64,000 nucleotides of DNA from CAWAYH01 sp963786195 (GTDB lineage Bacteria > Acidobacteriota > Vicinamibacteria > Vicinamibacterales > 2-12-FULL-66-21), in assembly GCA_963786195.1 (NCBI GenBank), contig CAWAYH010000004.1, forward strand, positions 1 through 64,000. The letters are read 5' to 3'. The notes beneath the pieces are model-generated. The model had not been told where the DNA came from and made no database searches. It was given only the letters and a program-made list of their open reading frames with translations. The position numbers and the translations under genes were made by a program. This document shows positions 29,226 through 37,001 of the stretch, one piece after another (positions within the stretch are counted from its first letter, which is position 1; the number at the start of each line of letters is the position of its first letter).

Positions 29226-30554
29226 ATGTGCGCGGCACCAGCACGGGCGATTCGAACGAATCTGGTCGTCGGGGCCCTGCTCGTCAGCCTCGTCACGATC
29301 CTGGCTGCGCAGGAAGATCCACCGTGGCTCGCGAAGCTCAAGGAATGGCTCACCGCCGTCGATCGTCACGAGCCCGGTACCGAGGATGCTCCCGCGCGCA
29401 CGATCAATTCGTGGCCGCGGCGTGATCTGCAGGAGTTGGAGCCCTACATCCAGGCGCTGGCCGACCTGCTCAGCCATCCTGGCGATCGACGGATCGCGAA
29501 ACCGGCGCGGGCGTTTCGCCGCAACGAAGTCCAGGCGCTGGAGAAACTGGCCCAGTTCGAAGTGATTCGGGGCGATCCCGCCCGCGTGATGAAGCGCGGC
29601 GCGTTGCTGCACGCCGACATCGCGATGCTGCTGAAGTCTCGCGACACCTCGGCTCCCGCAATCCCGCCTCCGCCGAGCCCGCCCGGCCGGCGCTTTCCGC
29701 CTGGAGCAGGACCGTCGCCGCAACCGCGGCCGATCGTGCGTTCGGTCGACGGCCGATTCGAGAGCCTCGAGAACCCGGCGCTGCATTGGCAAATCGGCCG
29801 GATGCTGCTCGACTTCGCCGCGGCCGATCCGGCCAACGACGGGTTCATCCGCCTCTGGTATCGCGCGACATCGGCCTACATGGCTGGAAAACGGGAACAT
29901 GCGACCGCTGGACCGCATCTTTTTCGAGCCCGCACGCTGTTCCCCGATGACGCGGACCTGTTTTTTCAGAGCGGCGGCCTGTACGAAGCGCTCGCAGCCC
30001 CCTCCGTGCAGACCGTGATCAAGACAACCACTCTCCCCGGCGGCCTGACGTTCGACGTCGCGACCGAGCAGGTCAACCTCGAGCGTGCCGAGATCTATCT
30101 CCGGCGCGCGCTGGAGATCGATCCCGACTTCGTGGAAGCGCGGATGCGGTTCGGGCGTGTGCTCGGCCTGCAGGGAAAACACCCCGAGGCGGCACAGGAA
30201 CTGCTGCGAGCGCAGGGCGCGGCCTCTGAACGCCTGCTCGCCTACTACGCCAACCTCTTTCTTGGCGCCGAATACCGTGCGCTCGGCCGCCACGAGGACG
30301 CGCGTCGTCACTACATGCTCGCCCGCGCGATCTTTCCGAACGCGCAGTCCCCCCACCTGGGGGTGAGCCAACTGGCCCGCGAACGGGGCGATCGGGCCGA
30401 GGCGCAGCGGGCCATCGAGCCAGTCCTCACAGTGACGTCGGATGAAGAGCGCCGGAACGACCCCTGGTGGGATTACAACGTCGCGCAGGGCCGACGCGCG
30501 GATGCGCTGTTTGTGGAGCTGCGCAAGCCGTTTCAGCGGGGGCCGGGGCAATGA
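29226..30554 (+). CDS. TPR-repeat protein with signal segment
   Basis: 442 residues. A hydrophobic N-terminus (LVVGALLVSLVTILA) suggests export or anchoring. The middle holds a Pro-rich linker (PAIPPPPSPPGRRFPPGAG). TPR-like helices cover the C-terminal half: LERAEIYLRRALEIDPDFVE, ARMRFGRVLGLQGKHPEAAQ and RALGRHEDARRHYMLARAI. It begins 4 bases after the protease stop and its own stop overlaps the following VWA start as ATGA, so the three form one translational unit. TPRs suggest a scaffold for partner proteins, perhaps the protease or the VWA protein; that is inference. Confidence 0.8.
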   Translation: MCAAPARAIRTNLVVGALLVSLVTILAAQEDPPWLAKLKEWLTAVDRHEPGTEDAPARTINSWPRRDLQELEPYIQALADLLSHPGDRRIAKPARAFRRNEVQALEKLAQFEVIRGDPARVMKRGALLHADIAMLLKSRDTSAPAIPPPPSPPGRRFPPGAGPSPQPRPIVRSVDGRFESLENPALHWQIGRMLLDFAAADPANDGFIRLWYRATSAYMAGKREHATAGPHLFRARTLFPDDADLFFQSGGLYEALAAPSVQTVIKTTTLPGGLTFDVATEQVNLERAEIYLRRALEIDPDFVEARMRFGRVLGLQGKHPEAAQELLRAQGAASERLLAYYANLFLGAEYRALGRHEDARRHYMLARAIFPNAQSPHLGVSQLARERGDRAEAQRAIEPVLTVTSDEERRNDPWWDYNVAQGRRADALFVELRKPFQRGPGQ

Positions 30555-31435
30555 CGTCCGCCACGTTTCCGTGGGCCTGTGTGGCCGTTGGACTCGTTCT
30601 GCTCACCACGCGCGACGGAAGCGGCGCTGCGCAGACGCCGGTCTTCTCGAGCAGGGCCGAGGCCGTGCAGGTGGATGTGCTCGTCACCAATCGAGGCCGC
30701 CCCGTGCTCGGTCTCGGCGCAAACGACTTCGAGGTGCTGGACAACGGCGTGCCGCAGCGCGTGGAGCTGGTTTCTCTCGAGCAGCTCCCGCTCAAGGTCG
30801 TGCTCGCGTTCGACATGAGCGGAAGCGTCTCGGGTGAACGGCTCGAGCACCTCCGGGCCGCCGCCGGAACGCTGCTCACTGGACTGAAGCCGGCTGACCG
30901 TGCGGCGCTCCTGACCTTCAGCCACGTCGTCAGCCAGCGTTCCGGTCTCACGCGCGATCTCAATCAGGTCCGGACAGCTCTCCAGGCCGAGGGCACCACC
31001 GGCGGAACCGCGCTCGTCGACGGCACCTACGCCGGGATGCTCATCGGCGACGCCGACACGGGACGCGCGCTGCTGATCGTCTTCAGCGACGGGCTCGACA
31101 CCTCCAGCTGGCTGCCGGCCCACGCCGTGCTCGACACGACCAAGCGCTCCGACGTCGTCGCGTACGCCGTCGCGGTTGGCGCCTCGAAACATTCCACGTT
31201 CCTTCGCGAGCTGACGACGCTGACCGGGGGGAACCTGTTCGAGGTCGAAGGCACCCGCGACCTGGGTGCGACTTTCATGCGCATCCTGGACGAATTCCGC
31301 AACCGATACCTTGTCAGCTACTCCCCGCGCGGGGTCGATCGGGCGGGCTGGCATCGGCTCGACGTCCGGGTCAAAACGCGGTCGGCCACCGTCAAAGCCC
31401 GGCCCGGTTACCTGAGTGGGACCAGCGCCCGCTAA
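30551..31435 (+). CDS. Secreted VWA protein, VWFA-related acidobacterial type
   Basis: 294 residues from ATG 30551, which overlaps the TPR gene stop. After a signal segment, the N-terminal domain VQVDVLVTNRGRPVLGLGAN and DFEVLDNGVPQRVELVSLEQ is the hallmark of the VWFA-related family of Acidobacteria. The VWA fold follows with an intact MIDAS motif in VVLAFDMSGSVSGERLEHL and TGGTALVDGTYAGML, and ends NRYLVSYSPRGVDRAGWHRL. It binds a divalent metal and probably a protein ligand outside the cytoplasm. It is the shortest of three such paralogues in the window, and the only one with a complete DxSxS MIDAS. Confidence 0.88.
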   Translation: MTSATFPWACVAVGLVLLTTRDGSGAAQTPVFSSRAEAVQVDVLVTNRGRPVLGLGANDFEVLDNGVPQRVELVSLEQLPLKVVLAFDMSGSVSGERLEHLRAAAGTLLTGLKPADRAALLTFSHVVSQRSGLTRDLNQVRTALQAEGTTGGTALVDGTYAGMLIGDADTGRALLIVFSDGLDTSSWLPAHAVLDTTKRSDVVAYAVAVGASKHSTFLRELTTLTGGNLFEVEGTRDLGATFMRILDEFRNRYLVSYSPRGVDRAGWHRLDVRVKTRSATVKARPGYLSGTSAR

Positions 31436-31438
31436 CCG

Positions 31439-31480
31439 CGGACAACACGAACCACGGACAACACGGACAACACCGAAGGG
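31439..31480. repeat. Short direct repeat ACGGACAACAC behind the VWA stop
   Basis: Units CGGACAACAC, CCACGGACAACAC and ACGGACAACAC follow the TAA of the VWA gene within four bases. The rest of the 123-base gap to the permease gene shows no recognisable element. Confidence 0.75.
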
Positions 31481-31558
31481 AAACGAAACAACTCGTAATC
31501 CGCACTATCCTCAAAAAAACGTTAACCGCGGCGCCGCGGGTTACGTATATCGGGGGAT

Positions 31559-34020
31559 ATGAGTCTCATCCAGGACCTCAAGTTCGCGCTGCGGCTGATC
31601 GCCAAGGAGCGCTGGTTCACGTTCGTCGCGGTGACGGCGCTGGCACTGGGGATTGGCGTCAACGCAACGGTGTTCACCCTGGTCAACGCGGTCCTGATCC
31701 GCGGCCTGCCGTTCCACGATTCCGGCAACCTCTATATGTTGGGGACCCGCCGGGCGCAGGAGGCTCGCGCCGGGAGCGTCTCTGTTGCGGATCTGCGGGA
31801 CTGGCGCGCGCAATCGAAGACGTTCGAGGGACTGGCGGCGTTCAGCGGCGGCAACATGACGGTTGCGGACGACCGGAGCTACCCCGAGCAGATCCGGGGC
31901 ACGTGGCTGACCGCCAACGCGTTTCGCGTTCTGGGTCAGCAGCCGCTGATGGGCCGGGATTTTGCGCCGGCCGAAGACCAGAAGGGCGCGGAACGGGTGG
32001 TCATCCTCGGCTACAGCGTCTGGAAGAACCGTTACGGAAGCGATCAGAACATCCTGGGCCGGACCCTTCGGTTGAATGGCGAGCCCGCGACGATCATCGG
32101 CGTCATGCCCGAGGGCATGCAGTTCCCCACCAACTCCGATCTCTGGGCGACGTTCATCCCGACCGCCGAGCAGGAGCGGCGCGACAACCGGCCCTTCAAC
32201 GTGTTCGGCCGTTTGCGGACGGACTCGAGCCGCGCGCAGGCGCAGGCTGAAATGGACGGCATCGCGGGCCAGCTCGCCGCGCAGTACCCCGATACGAACA
32301 AGGAGCTCACCGGGGTCGTCGTCGAAACCTTCAACGATCGCTTCAACGGTGGTCCGATCCGGCGGGTCTTCCTGTCGCTCATGGGAGCGGTGGGGTTCGT
32401 CCTGCTGATCGCCTGCGCGAACGTGGCCAACCTTCTGTTGTCGCGCTCCGTGCATCGGACCCGCGAGATCGCCGTCCGTGTCGCGCTTGGCGCATCACGG
32501 TGGCGTGTCGTGCGGCAGCTGCTCGTCGAGAGCATCGTGCTGGGGTTCATCGGCGGCGCGATCGGGCTGCTGCTCGCGATCGGGGGCGTACGGGTTTTCG
32601 ACGCCGCTGTCGCGGACAGCGGAAAGCCCTACTGGATTCAGTTCACGATGGACTGGATCGTCTTGGGGTTCCTGACGGTGATCTGCGTGGTGACCGGCGT
32701 CCTGTTCGGGCTCGCTCCAGCGCTGCAGGTTTCGCGGACCAACGTCAACGACGTGCTGAAGGAAGGCGGACGCGGCAACGCGGGCAGCCGCCGGGCACGC
32801 TGGCTCAGCTCCACGATGGTCGTGGTGGAGCTCGCGCTGACGCTCGTTCTGCTCGTCGGCGCTGGACTGATGATGCGCAGCTTCCTGAAGATGTACTCGC
32901 TGGATATCGGTATCCAGACGGACAACCTGATGAGCATGCGGCTGCAGCTCCCCGTTCACCAAGTACAAGACGCCGGAAGCGCGGCGCGAGTTCTTCGATC
33001 GCCTCGCGCCGAAGATTGCGGCCGTCCCCGGCGTCGAAGCGGTCGCGCTCACGTCGAGCGTGCCGCCGCAGGGCGGCGGATCCCGCGATCTGGAAATCGA
33101 GGGACGACCGCTCGCGAAGGAAGGCGAACGGCCGAGCGTCACCGTGATCGTCATCAATCCGGCGTTCTTCGAGACGGTTGGCGTGCAGCTTCGGCGCGGG
33201 CAGAGCTTCTCCGACACGGATGGATCACCTGGATCGGAGAAGGTGATCGTCAACCAGCGTTTGGCGGCGCAGTACTTCCCGGGCGAGGATCCCATCGGGC
33301 GCCGCATTCGCTTTCCTGTCAGACAGAATCCATCAGCCCAGCCCGGCTCGCCGAGTCCTCGCACCGCCTCCGCCAGTCTGGCGCCAGATCGTGGGGATCA
33401 GTCCCTCCATCCGGCACAACTCACCACAGGACGCCGAGCCCGCGTCGGTCGCCTACGTGCCGCTTCGCCAGGAGTCACCCGGCGGGACCGCGCTGCTCGT
33501 CAGGAGTCGTCTGGAGCCCGGCGCCGTCATGACTGCCGTCCGGCGCGAGGTGCAGGCGATCGATCAGGACCAGCCTGTCTTCACCGTGCAGACGCTGAAC
33601 CAGATGCTGGAGCAGCAGCGGTGGCCGTTCCGCGTCTTCGGCAGCCTGTTTGCGTTTCTGGCGCTCATCGCGCTCGTGTTTTCTGCCGTCGGTTTGTACG
33701 CGGTCATGGCGTACTCCGTCACGCAGCGGACGCAGGAGATTGGCGTCCGGATGGCGCTCGGCGCCGAGGGCCGTCAGGTCTCGTGGCTCGTGCTGCGTCG
33801 CGGCCTGGTGCAGCTGGCCATCGGGCTCGCCCTCGGTCTTGGAGGCGCGGTGCTGGCCAGCCGCGCGCTGCAGCCCCTGCTGGTGCAGGTGACGCCCACC
33901 GATCCAGCCACGTTCGCGGCCATTACCCTGTTGCTCACGGTCGTCGCCCTGGCGGCCTGCCTGATCCCGGCGCGGCGTGCAACGCGCCTGGACCCGCTCA
34001 ATGCGTTGAGAGCTGAGTAG
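31559..34020 (+). CDS. ADOP-family ABC permease (MacB/FtsX type, duplicated), two frameshifts
   Basis: About 820 residues in three frames. It opens LIQDLKFALRLIAKERWFTF, typical of acidobacterial duplicated orphan permeases, then the first MacB-like periplasmic domain (PFHDSGNLYMLGTRRAQEA) and FtsX membrane block (LIACANVANLLLSRSVHRTR, EIAVRVALGASRWRVVRQLL). A break near 32952 leads to FTKYKTPEARREFFDRLAPK. A second near 33340 leads to VWRQIVGISPSIRHNSPQDA and the last membrane block YAVMAYSVTQRTQEIGVRMA. No ATPase gene is adjacent, as usual for this family. The transported substrate is unknown. Both breaks look like single-base errors. Confidence 0.87.
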
Positions 34021-34029
34021 GTCAGTTTG

Positions 34030-34084
34030 GGGGTCAGATCTTGTTTTTCAACATCAACGATGTTGAAAAACAAGATCTGACCCC
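34030..34084. repeat. Perfect 26-bp inverted repeat (MITE/REP-like)
   Basis: The left arm 34030-34055 begins GGGGTCAGATCTTG and the right arm 34059-34084 ends CAAGATCTGACCCC, with 3 bases between. It lies between the permease and the sigma-factor gene and is much more AT-rich than its surroundings. Such GGGGTCAGATC ends are known from intergenic elements mobilised or associated with Y1-type transposases. No transposase is in the window. Confidence 0.88.
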
Positions 34085-34116
34085 AAATCTGTCCCCGGAC
34101 TCCCCCGTGAGAGCAT

Positions 34117-34671
34117 TTGCCCTGTACGGTGTTCTTATCTAACAGAGCACTCGTGGGCGACGCCGACGTCCTCTTCAGCGCGCACCGGGACGGGGTCTTC
34201 CGCTACCTCAGCCGGATTGTCGGCCACGGTCAGGCCAAGGAGCTGACGCAGGAGGTGTTCCTCCGCGTCGCGCGGGGGCCCGTGCCCGACGCCGATGACG
34301 CCCGCCGGCGCGCCTGGGTCTTCAGCATCGCCCGCAACCTGGCGCTGAATCACGTGCGCGACGATCGGCGGCGCGGCGTGATGGTGGAGCTGTCGGACGC
34401 CCCGGCCCCGCCGGTGCAGGAGCTCGCGGCCGCGTTGCGGGAGGCGCTCGAACGGCTCGCGCCCGCCGACCGTGAAGTATTCCTGATGCGCGAGGCGGCC
34501 GGGCTCAGCTACGACGAGATCGCGGTCGCGTGCGATCTGACGTCCGACGCGGTGCGGTCGCGCCTCCATCGCGCGAGGCAGCAGCTGCGAGAGACGCTCG
34601 GCCCCTCATTAGGTCGCGACCAGATCAACCGTGGAGTGAGGCTGTATGACAGATCAGATCGAGATCGGTGA
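34117..34671 (+). CDS. ECF RNA polymerase sigma factor
   Basis: Up to 184 residues from TTG 34117; GTG 34153 is an alternative start that leaves the sigma-2 region intact (FSAHRDGVFRYLSRIVGHGQ, AKELTQEVFLRVARG). Region 4 contains LEALREALERLAPAD-like sequence, then REVFLMREAAGLSYDEIAVA with the helix-turn-helix (SDAVRSRLHRARQQLRETLG). Region 3 is absent, as expected for the ECF group. It is followed by an overlapping anti-sigma-like membrane protein, which probably holds it inactive until an envelope signal arrives. The 26-bp inverted repeat lies 33 bases upstream of the TTG. Confidence 0.88.
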   Translation: MPCTVFLSNRALVGDADVLFSAHRDGVFRYLSRIVGHGQAKELTQEVFLRVARGPVPDADDARRRAWVFSIARNLALNHVRDDRRRGVMVELSDAPAPPVQELAAALREALERLAPADREVFLMREAAGLSYDEIAVACDLTSDAVRSRLHRARQQLRETLGPSLGRDQINRGVRLYDRSDRDR

Positions 34672-35086
34672 ACCGGTCGCGCGGCATGCACATCTCATCC
34701 TCGAGGCGTTGCTCGACGGAGAGCGTGTGGATCCGGCGGAGCTGAAGGCGGCGCTCGCCGATCCCGCGGCGAGGGATCACTTCGTCGACCTGCTGACGCT
34801 GCGCGAAGCCGTGGGCGGACTCGACGCGATCGTCCTGAGCGCGGCGCGGAATCGCGCGGACGGTTCCGCCTGGCGCCCGAAGCGCCTGGCCGCTGCCGCA
34901 GCCATCGTGCTGGCCAGCCTGACCACCGGCTACGTCGTCGGGCAGCGCGTGCTCGCGCAGAGCATCGACCCGCCGACAGTCGAAGCGTCCGTGGAGCTGC
35001 CCGGAGCTCCGCCGGCTCCCCCACCTACTCGGTCGATCGCGCTGAAACCTGGCGTGAACTGGACGGATAGTCCCGGAGGACGATGA
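34646..35086 (+). CDS. Membrane-anchored anti-sigma-like protein
   Basis: 146 residues. It overlaps the sigma gene by 26 bases in another frame. The cytoplasmic N-terminal part (residues 1-75, with EPVARHAHLILEALLDGE and ELKAALADPAARDHFVDL) is helical and acidic. One transmembrane segment follows (RLAAAAAIVLASLTTGYVVG), then a Pro-rich periplasmic tail (PGAPPAPPPTRSIALKPG). No zinc-binding HxxxCxxC motif of the common anti-sigma type is present. Gene order and topology fit an anti-sigma partner; the assignment is inferred from context. Its stop overlaps the next start as ATGA. Confidence 0.65.
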   Translation: MTDQIEIGEPVARHAHLILEALLDGERVDPAELKAALADPAARDHFVDLLTLREAVGGLDAIVLSAARNRADGSAWRPKRLAAAAAIVLASLTTGYVVGQRVLAQSIDPPTVEASVELPGAPPAPPPTRSIALKPGVNWTDSPGGR

Positions 35087-36129
35087 TCATGCGCTGTCGA
35101 ATTCTCGCGATCGCCTCGCTCAGCATGGCTGTCGCGGTTGCCGCATCCGGTCAGACGGCCGGCAACGAGCCAATCGTGCAGATCGGAATTTTCGGCTACC
35201 AGGCGGACGGGTCCGATACGAGTGCGGCGTACGACACGGAGCCATCGCTGGATTCAATGGTGTACGCGTCGGGCTCGCTCTGCCGGCAGGGCGCCGGGCT
35301 TCGCGCGGCTCCCGCGTGGGCCGCGTACGCGTGGCGCTTCTCGGGGCGCGTCGTCAGCAAGAGCCCAGACGAGGCCGTCGTGCAGGTCACATGGCAGCGG
35401 ACGATGGACAACGGCAATCCGGGCACCGCATCGGAGAGCTCCGTGCAGCTGACGCTGCGCGCCAGCGATCGCGTCGCGCTCGACGCGGTCTACCAGCTGG
35501 GGAATTCCACGTGCGCGGCCAACGTCGCGTTCGAGGCTCGCTACATGCCTCGGCGTTCTGTTGGCGTCCGCGGCGGAGTCAAGTCGGGAGTCGCCGACGG
35601 AGTGGCGACCGGGGCCGGCGGTGGCAGCGGGGGAACAGGTTCGTCCGCGGGTGTTTCAGCGGGACCGACCGCACGAGGCGCGTCCGGAGCGGGAGCCGGC
35701 GGTTTCAGCGCCGGCCGGATGTCGGGCCTGTCGCGCTGGATGGACGTCAATCTCTGGCTCGTGCGCACCGCGCCGGGCCGTCGGGAGGAAGCGATCCACC
35801 AGGTCGTCCGCGCGCCGCAGGAAGGCGCAGACTTCGCGTTTGCGCCGATCTCAATCGAGACGCCCCGGGGGCCGATCGTCGTGCAGGTCCGCGGCTCGTT
35901 CAGCGTGACCGACGATCACAAACTGATCTTCGTGACGAATCGAAGCGTCAGGTACGCCGCGCAGTCGTCGCGAGACAACGCGGAACGCGTGGGAAACGCC
36001 AGAATCGTCAGCAGGATGCCGGGACCCGATGACGTGCTGTCCTTCGACATGCCTGCGATCCCTGGTCTCGGCGGCGAACCGTCTCCGCCGGACCAGCTTT
36101 CGGTCCGCGTGAAGATAACGCCACGATAG
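35083..36129 (+). CDS. Secreted protein with Gly/Ser-rich linker, unknown function
   Basis: 348 residues with a signal peptide (CRILAIASLSMAVAVAASGQ). The first domain (residues ~30-150) has a beta-rich look (WQRTMDNGNPGTASESSVQL and LTLRASDRVALDAVYQLGN). A low-complexity stretch at ~160-210 contains GVADGVATGAGGGSGGTGSS and GASGAGAGGFSAGRMSG. The last part has ISIETPRGPIVVQVRGSFSV and ends at a Pro-rich tail. I do not recognise a family. It is translationally coupled to the anti-sigma-like gene, so it is a candidate target or sensor of that sigma system. Confidence 0.7.
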   Translation: MIMRCRILAIASLSMAVAVAASGQTAGNEPIVQIGIFGYQADGSDTSAAYDTEPSLDSMVYASGSLCRQGAGLRAAPAWAAYAWRFSGRVVSKSPDEAVVQVTWQRTMDNGNPGTASESSVQLTLRASDRVALDAVYQLGNSTCAANVAFEARYMPRRSVGVRGGVKSGVADGVATGAGGGSGGTGSSAGVSAGPTARGASGAGAGGFSAGRMSGLSRWMDVNLWLVRTAPGRREEAIHQVVRAPQEGADFAFAPISIETPRGPIVVQVRGSFSVTDDHKLIFVTNRSVRYAAQSSRDNAERVGNARIVSRMPGPDDVLSFDMPAIPGLGGEPSPPDQLSVRVKITPR

Positions 36130-36130
36130 C

Positions 36131-36195
36131 GGTGCACCTCCAGCACCCCGAGCACCCCGAGCACCCTAGCTCCTCCAGCACCTTCAGCACCTCGA
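36131..36195. repeat. Short repeat GAGCACCCC / CAGCACCT behind a stop codon
   Basis: The units CAGCACC, GAGCACCCC, GAGCACCCT and CAGCACCT follow the TAG of the secreted Gly-rich protein. They fill the gap to the convergent padR gene, whose restored stop is at 36210. Confidence 0.8.
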
Positions 36196-36209
36196 AGGGT
36201 TCAAGGGCT

Positions 36210-36536
36210 CACGCTTTCTTCAACACCAGTCCGATAGCCCCAGAGAGGCGTTCCCAATCGGCCTGTTCGCGGTCGAGCTCAGCGCGGCCCGTCCTGGTGA
36301 GGCTGTACGTACTTCGCCATGCGGCCCTTGTCGGATTTGCCCCACTCGGCGCGGATGAGCCCGCGCGCTTCGAGGCGATGGAGCGCGGGGTACAGCGAGC
36401 CCTGCTGTACCTGGAGCACCTCGTTCGAGATCTGCCGGATGCGCTGAGCGATGGCCCAGCCGTGGAGCCGTCCCGGGACCAGCGTCCGCAGGATCAGCAG
36501 GTCGAGCATCCCCTGGATCAGATCGGTTGGCTTCAT
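36210..36536 (-). CDS. PadR-family transcriptional regulator, one frameshift
   Basis: About 108 residues. The winged helix is clear: PTDLIQGMLDLLILRTLVPG, RLHGWAIAQRIRQISN and VLQVQQGSLYPALHRLEARG, then KSDKGRMAKY. A one-base break near 36310 moves to YSLTRTGRAELDREQADWER and LSGAIGLVLKKA, the usual C-terminal wing and helix, with stop at 36210-36212. Without bridging the break the protein would end in an atypical tail. In Acidobacteria these regulators often accompany ADOP permeases, and one lies 2.2 kb upstream here. A perfect palindrome and a related half-site at 36743-36786 are candidate operators. Confidence 0.85.
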
Positions 36537-36540
36537 TGCT

Positions 36541-36567
36541 AGTCCGAGGGGCTTCGCCCCTCGGACT
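36541..36567 (-). promoter_or_regulatory. Leader hairpin four bases upstream of the padR start
   Basis: Perfect arms AGTCCGAGGGGC and GCCCCTCGGACT flank a 3-base loop. On the padR strand it ends four bases before the ATG at 36536, and the only purine-rich ribosome-binding candidate (GAGGGGC) is inside the stem. This could limit translation, or it may simply be an inserted repeat. Confidence 0.6.
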
Positions 36568-36585
36568 CCCCCACACGCGCTCTCG

Positions 36586-36688
36586 CCCTTCGACGTCGCT
36601 CAGGGCGACCCTGAGCCTGTCGAAGGGTCGCGCGCCGCTTCGTGGTTCGACTATGCTCACCACGCCCTGAGCGAAGTCGAAGGGCGCC
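36586..36688. repeat. CCCTTCGAC...GTCGAAGGG inverted-repeat element with partial copy
   Basis: The element at 36586-36627 pairs CCCTTCGAC with GTCGAAGGG and CTCAGGG with CCCTGAG. A partial copy at 36663-36688 reads CCCTGAGCGAAGTCGAAGGG. Elements of this sequence are widespread intergenic repeats in environmental bacterial genomes. No protein is associated here. Confidence 0.8.
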
Positions 36689-36742
36689 GGCGCGCTCCGG
36701 TCGCGTGGCTCGCTCGCGATGCTCGCTCGCACCGTAGAACTG

Positions 36743-36786
36743 GTGTCGATAATCGACACTATAGCTCTGATGTTGTCGATTATCAA
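36743..36786. promoter_or_regulatory. Candidate PadR operator: perfect palindrome plus related site
   Basis: GTGTCGATAATCGACAC at 36743-36759 is a perfect 17-base palindrome. TTGTCGATTATCAAG begins at 36773 and shares the TGTCGATTATC core with its reverse complement. The centres are about 29 bases apart, close to three helical turns. The location between divergent padR and di-heme genes fits autoregulation and control of the plus-strand gene. Confidence 0.65.
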
Positions 36787-37001
36787 GGGGACGAACGGCC
36801 GACAGCGCTCGAATTGGGTAATGTTTTCCCGCCGAGCTTGACGGCAGGGGTAGCGGGGCCTACATTGCGCGCGACCCTGCGAATTCAGACTCTCAGCGGC
36901 AGACTTCTCGCCGCGTGGCTGGTGGATCCTCCACATCCGCCGCGACGGGAGAACTCTGCGCGAGTGAGCGGACCTGGCCGCCGAGAGGAAGGAAGAGGTG
37001 T

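Larger units (their letters stand above)
36537..37001. other. 465-base intergenic region with three palindromic elements
   Basis: Between padR and the divergent di-heme gene no gene is seen. The region holds a 12-bp-arm hairpin at 36541-36567, an inverted repeat with CCCTTCGAC ends at 36586-36627 with a partial second copy at 36663-36688, and an AT-rich operator-like segment at 36741-36786. The remaining part up to 37001 has no obvious motif except a Shine-Dalgarno GGAAGAGG before the start at 37002. Confidence 0.8.
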
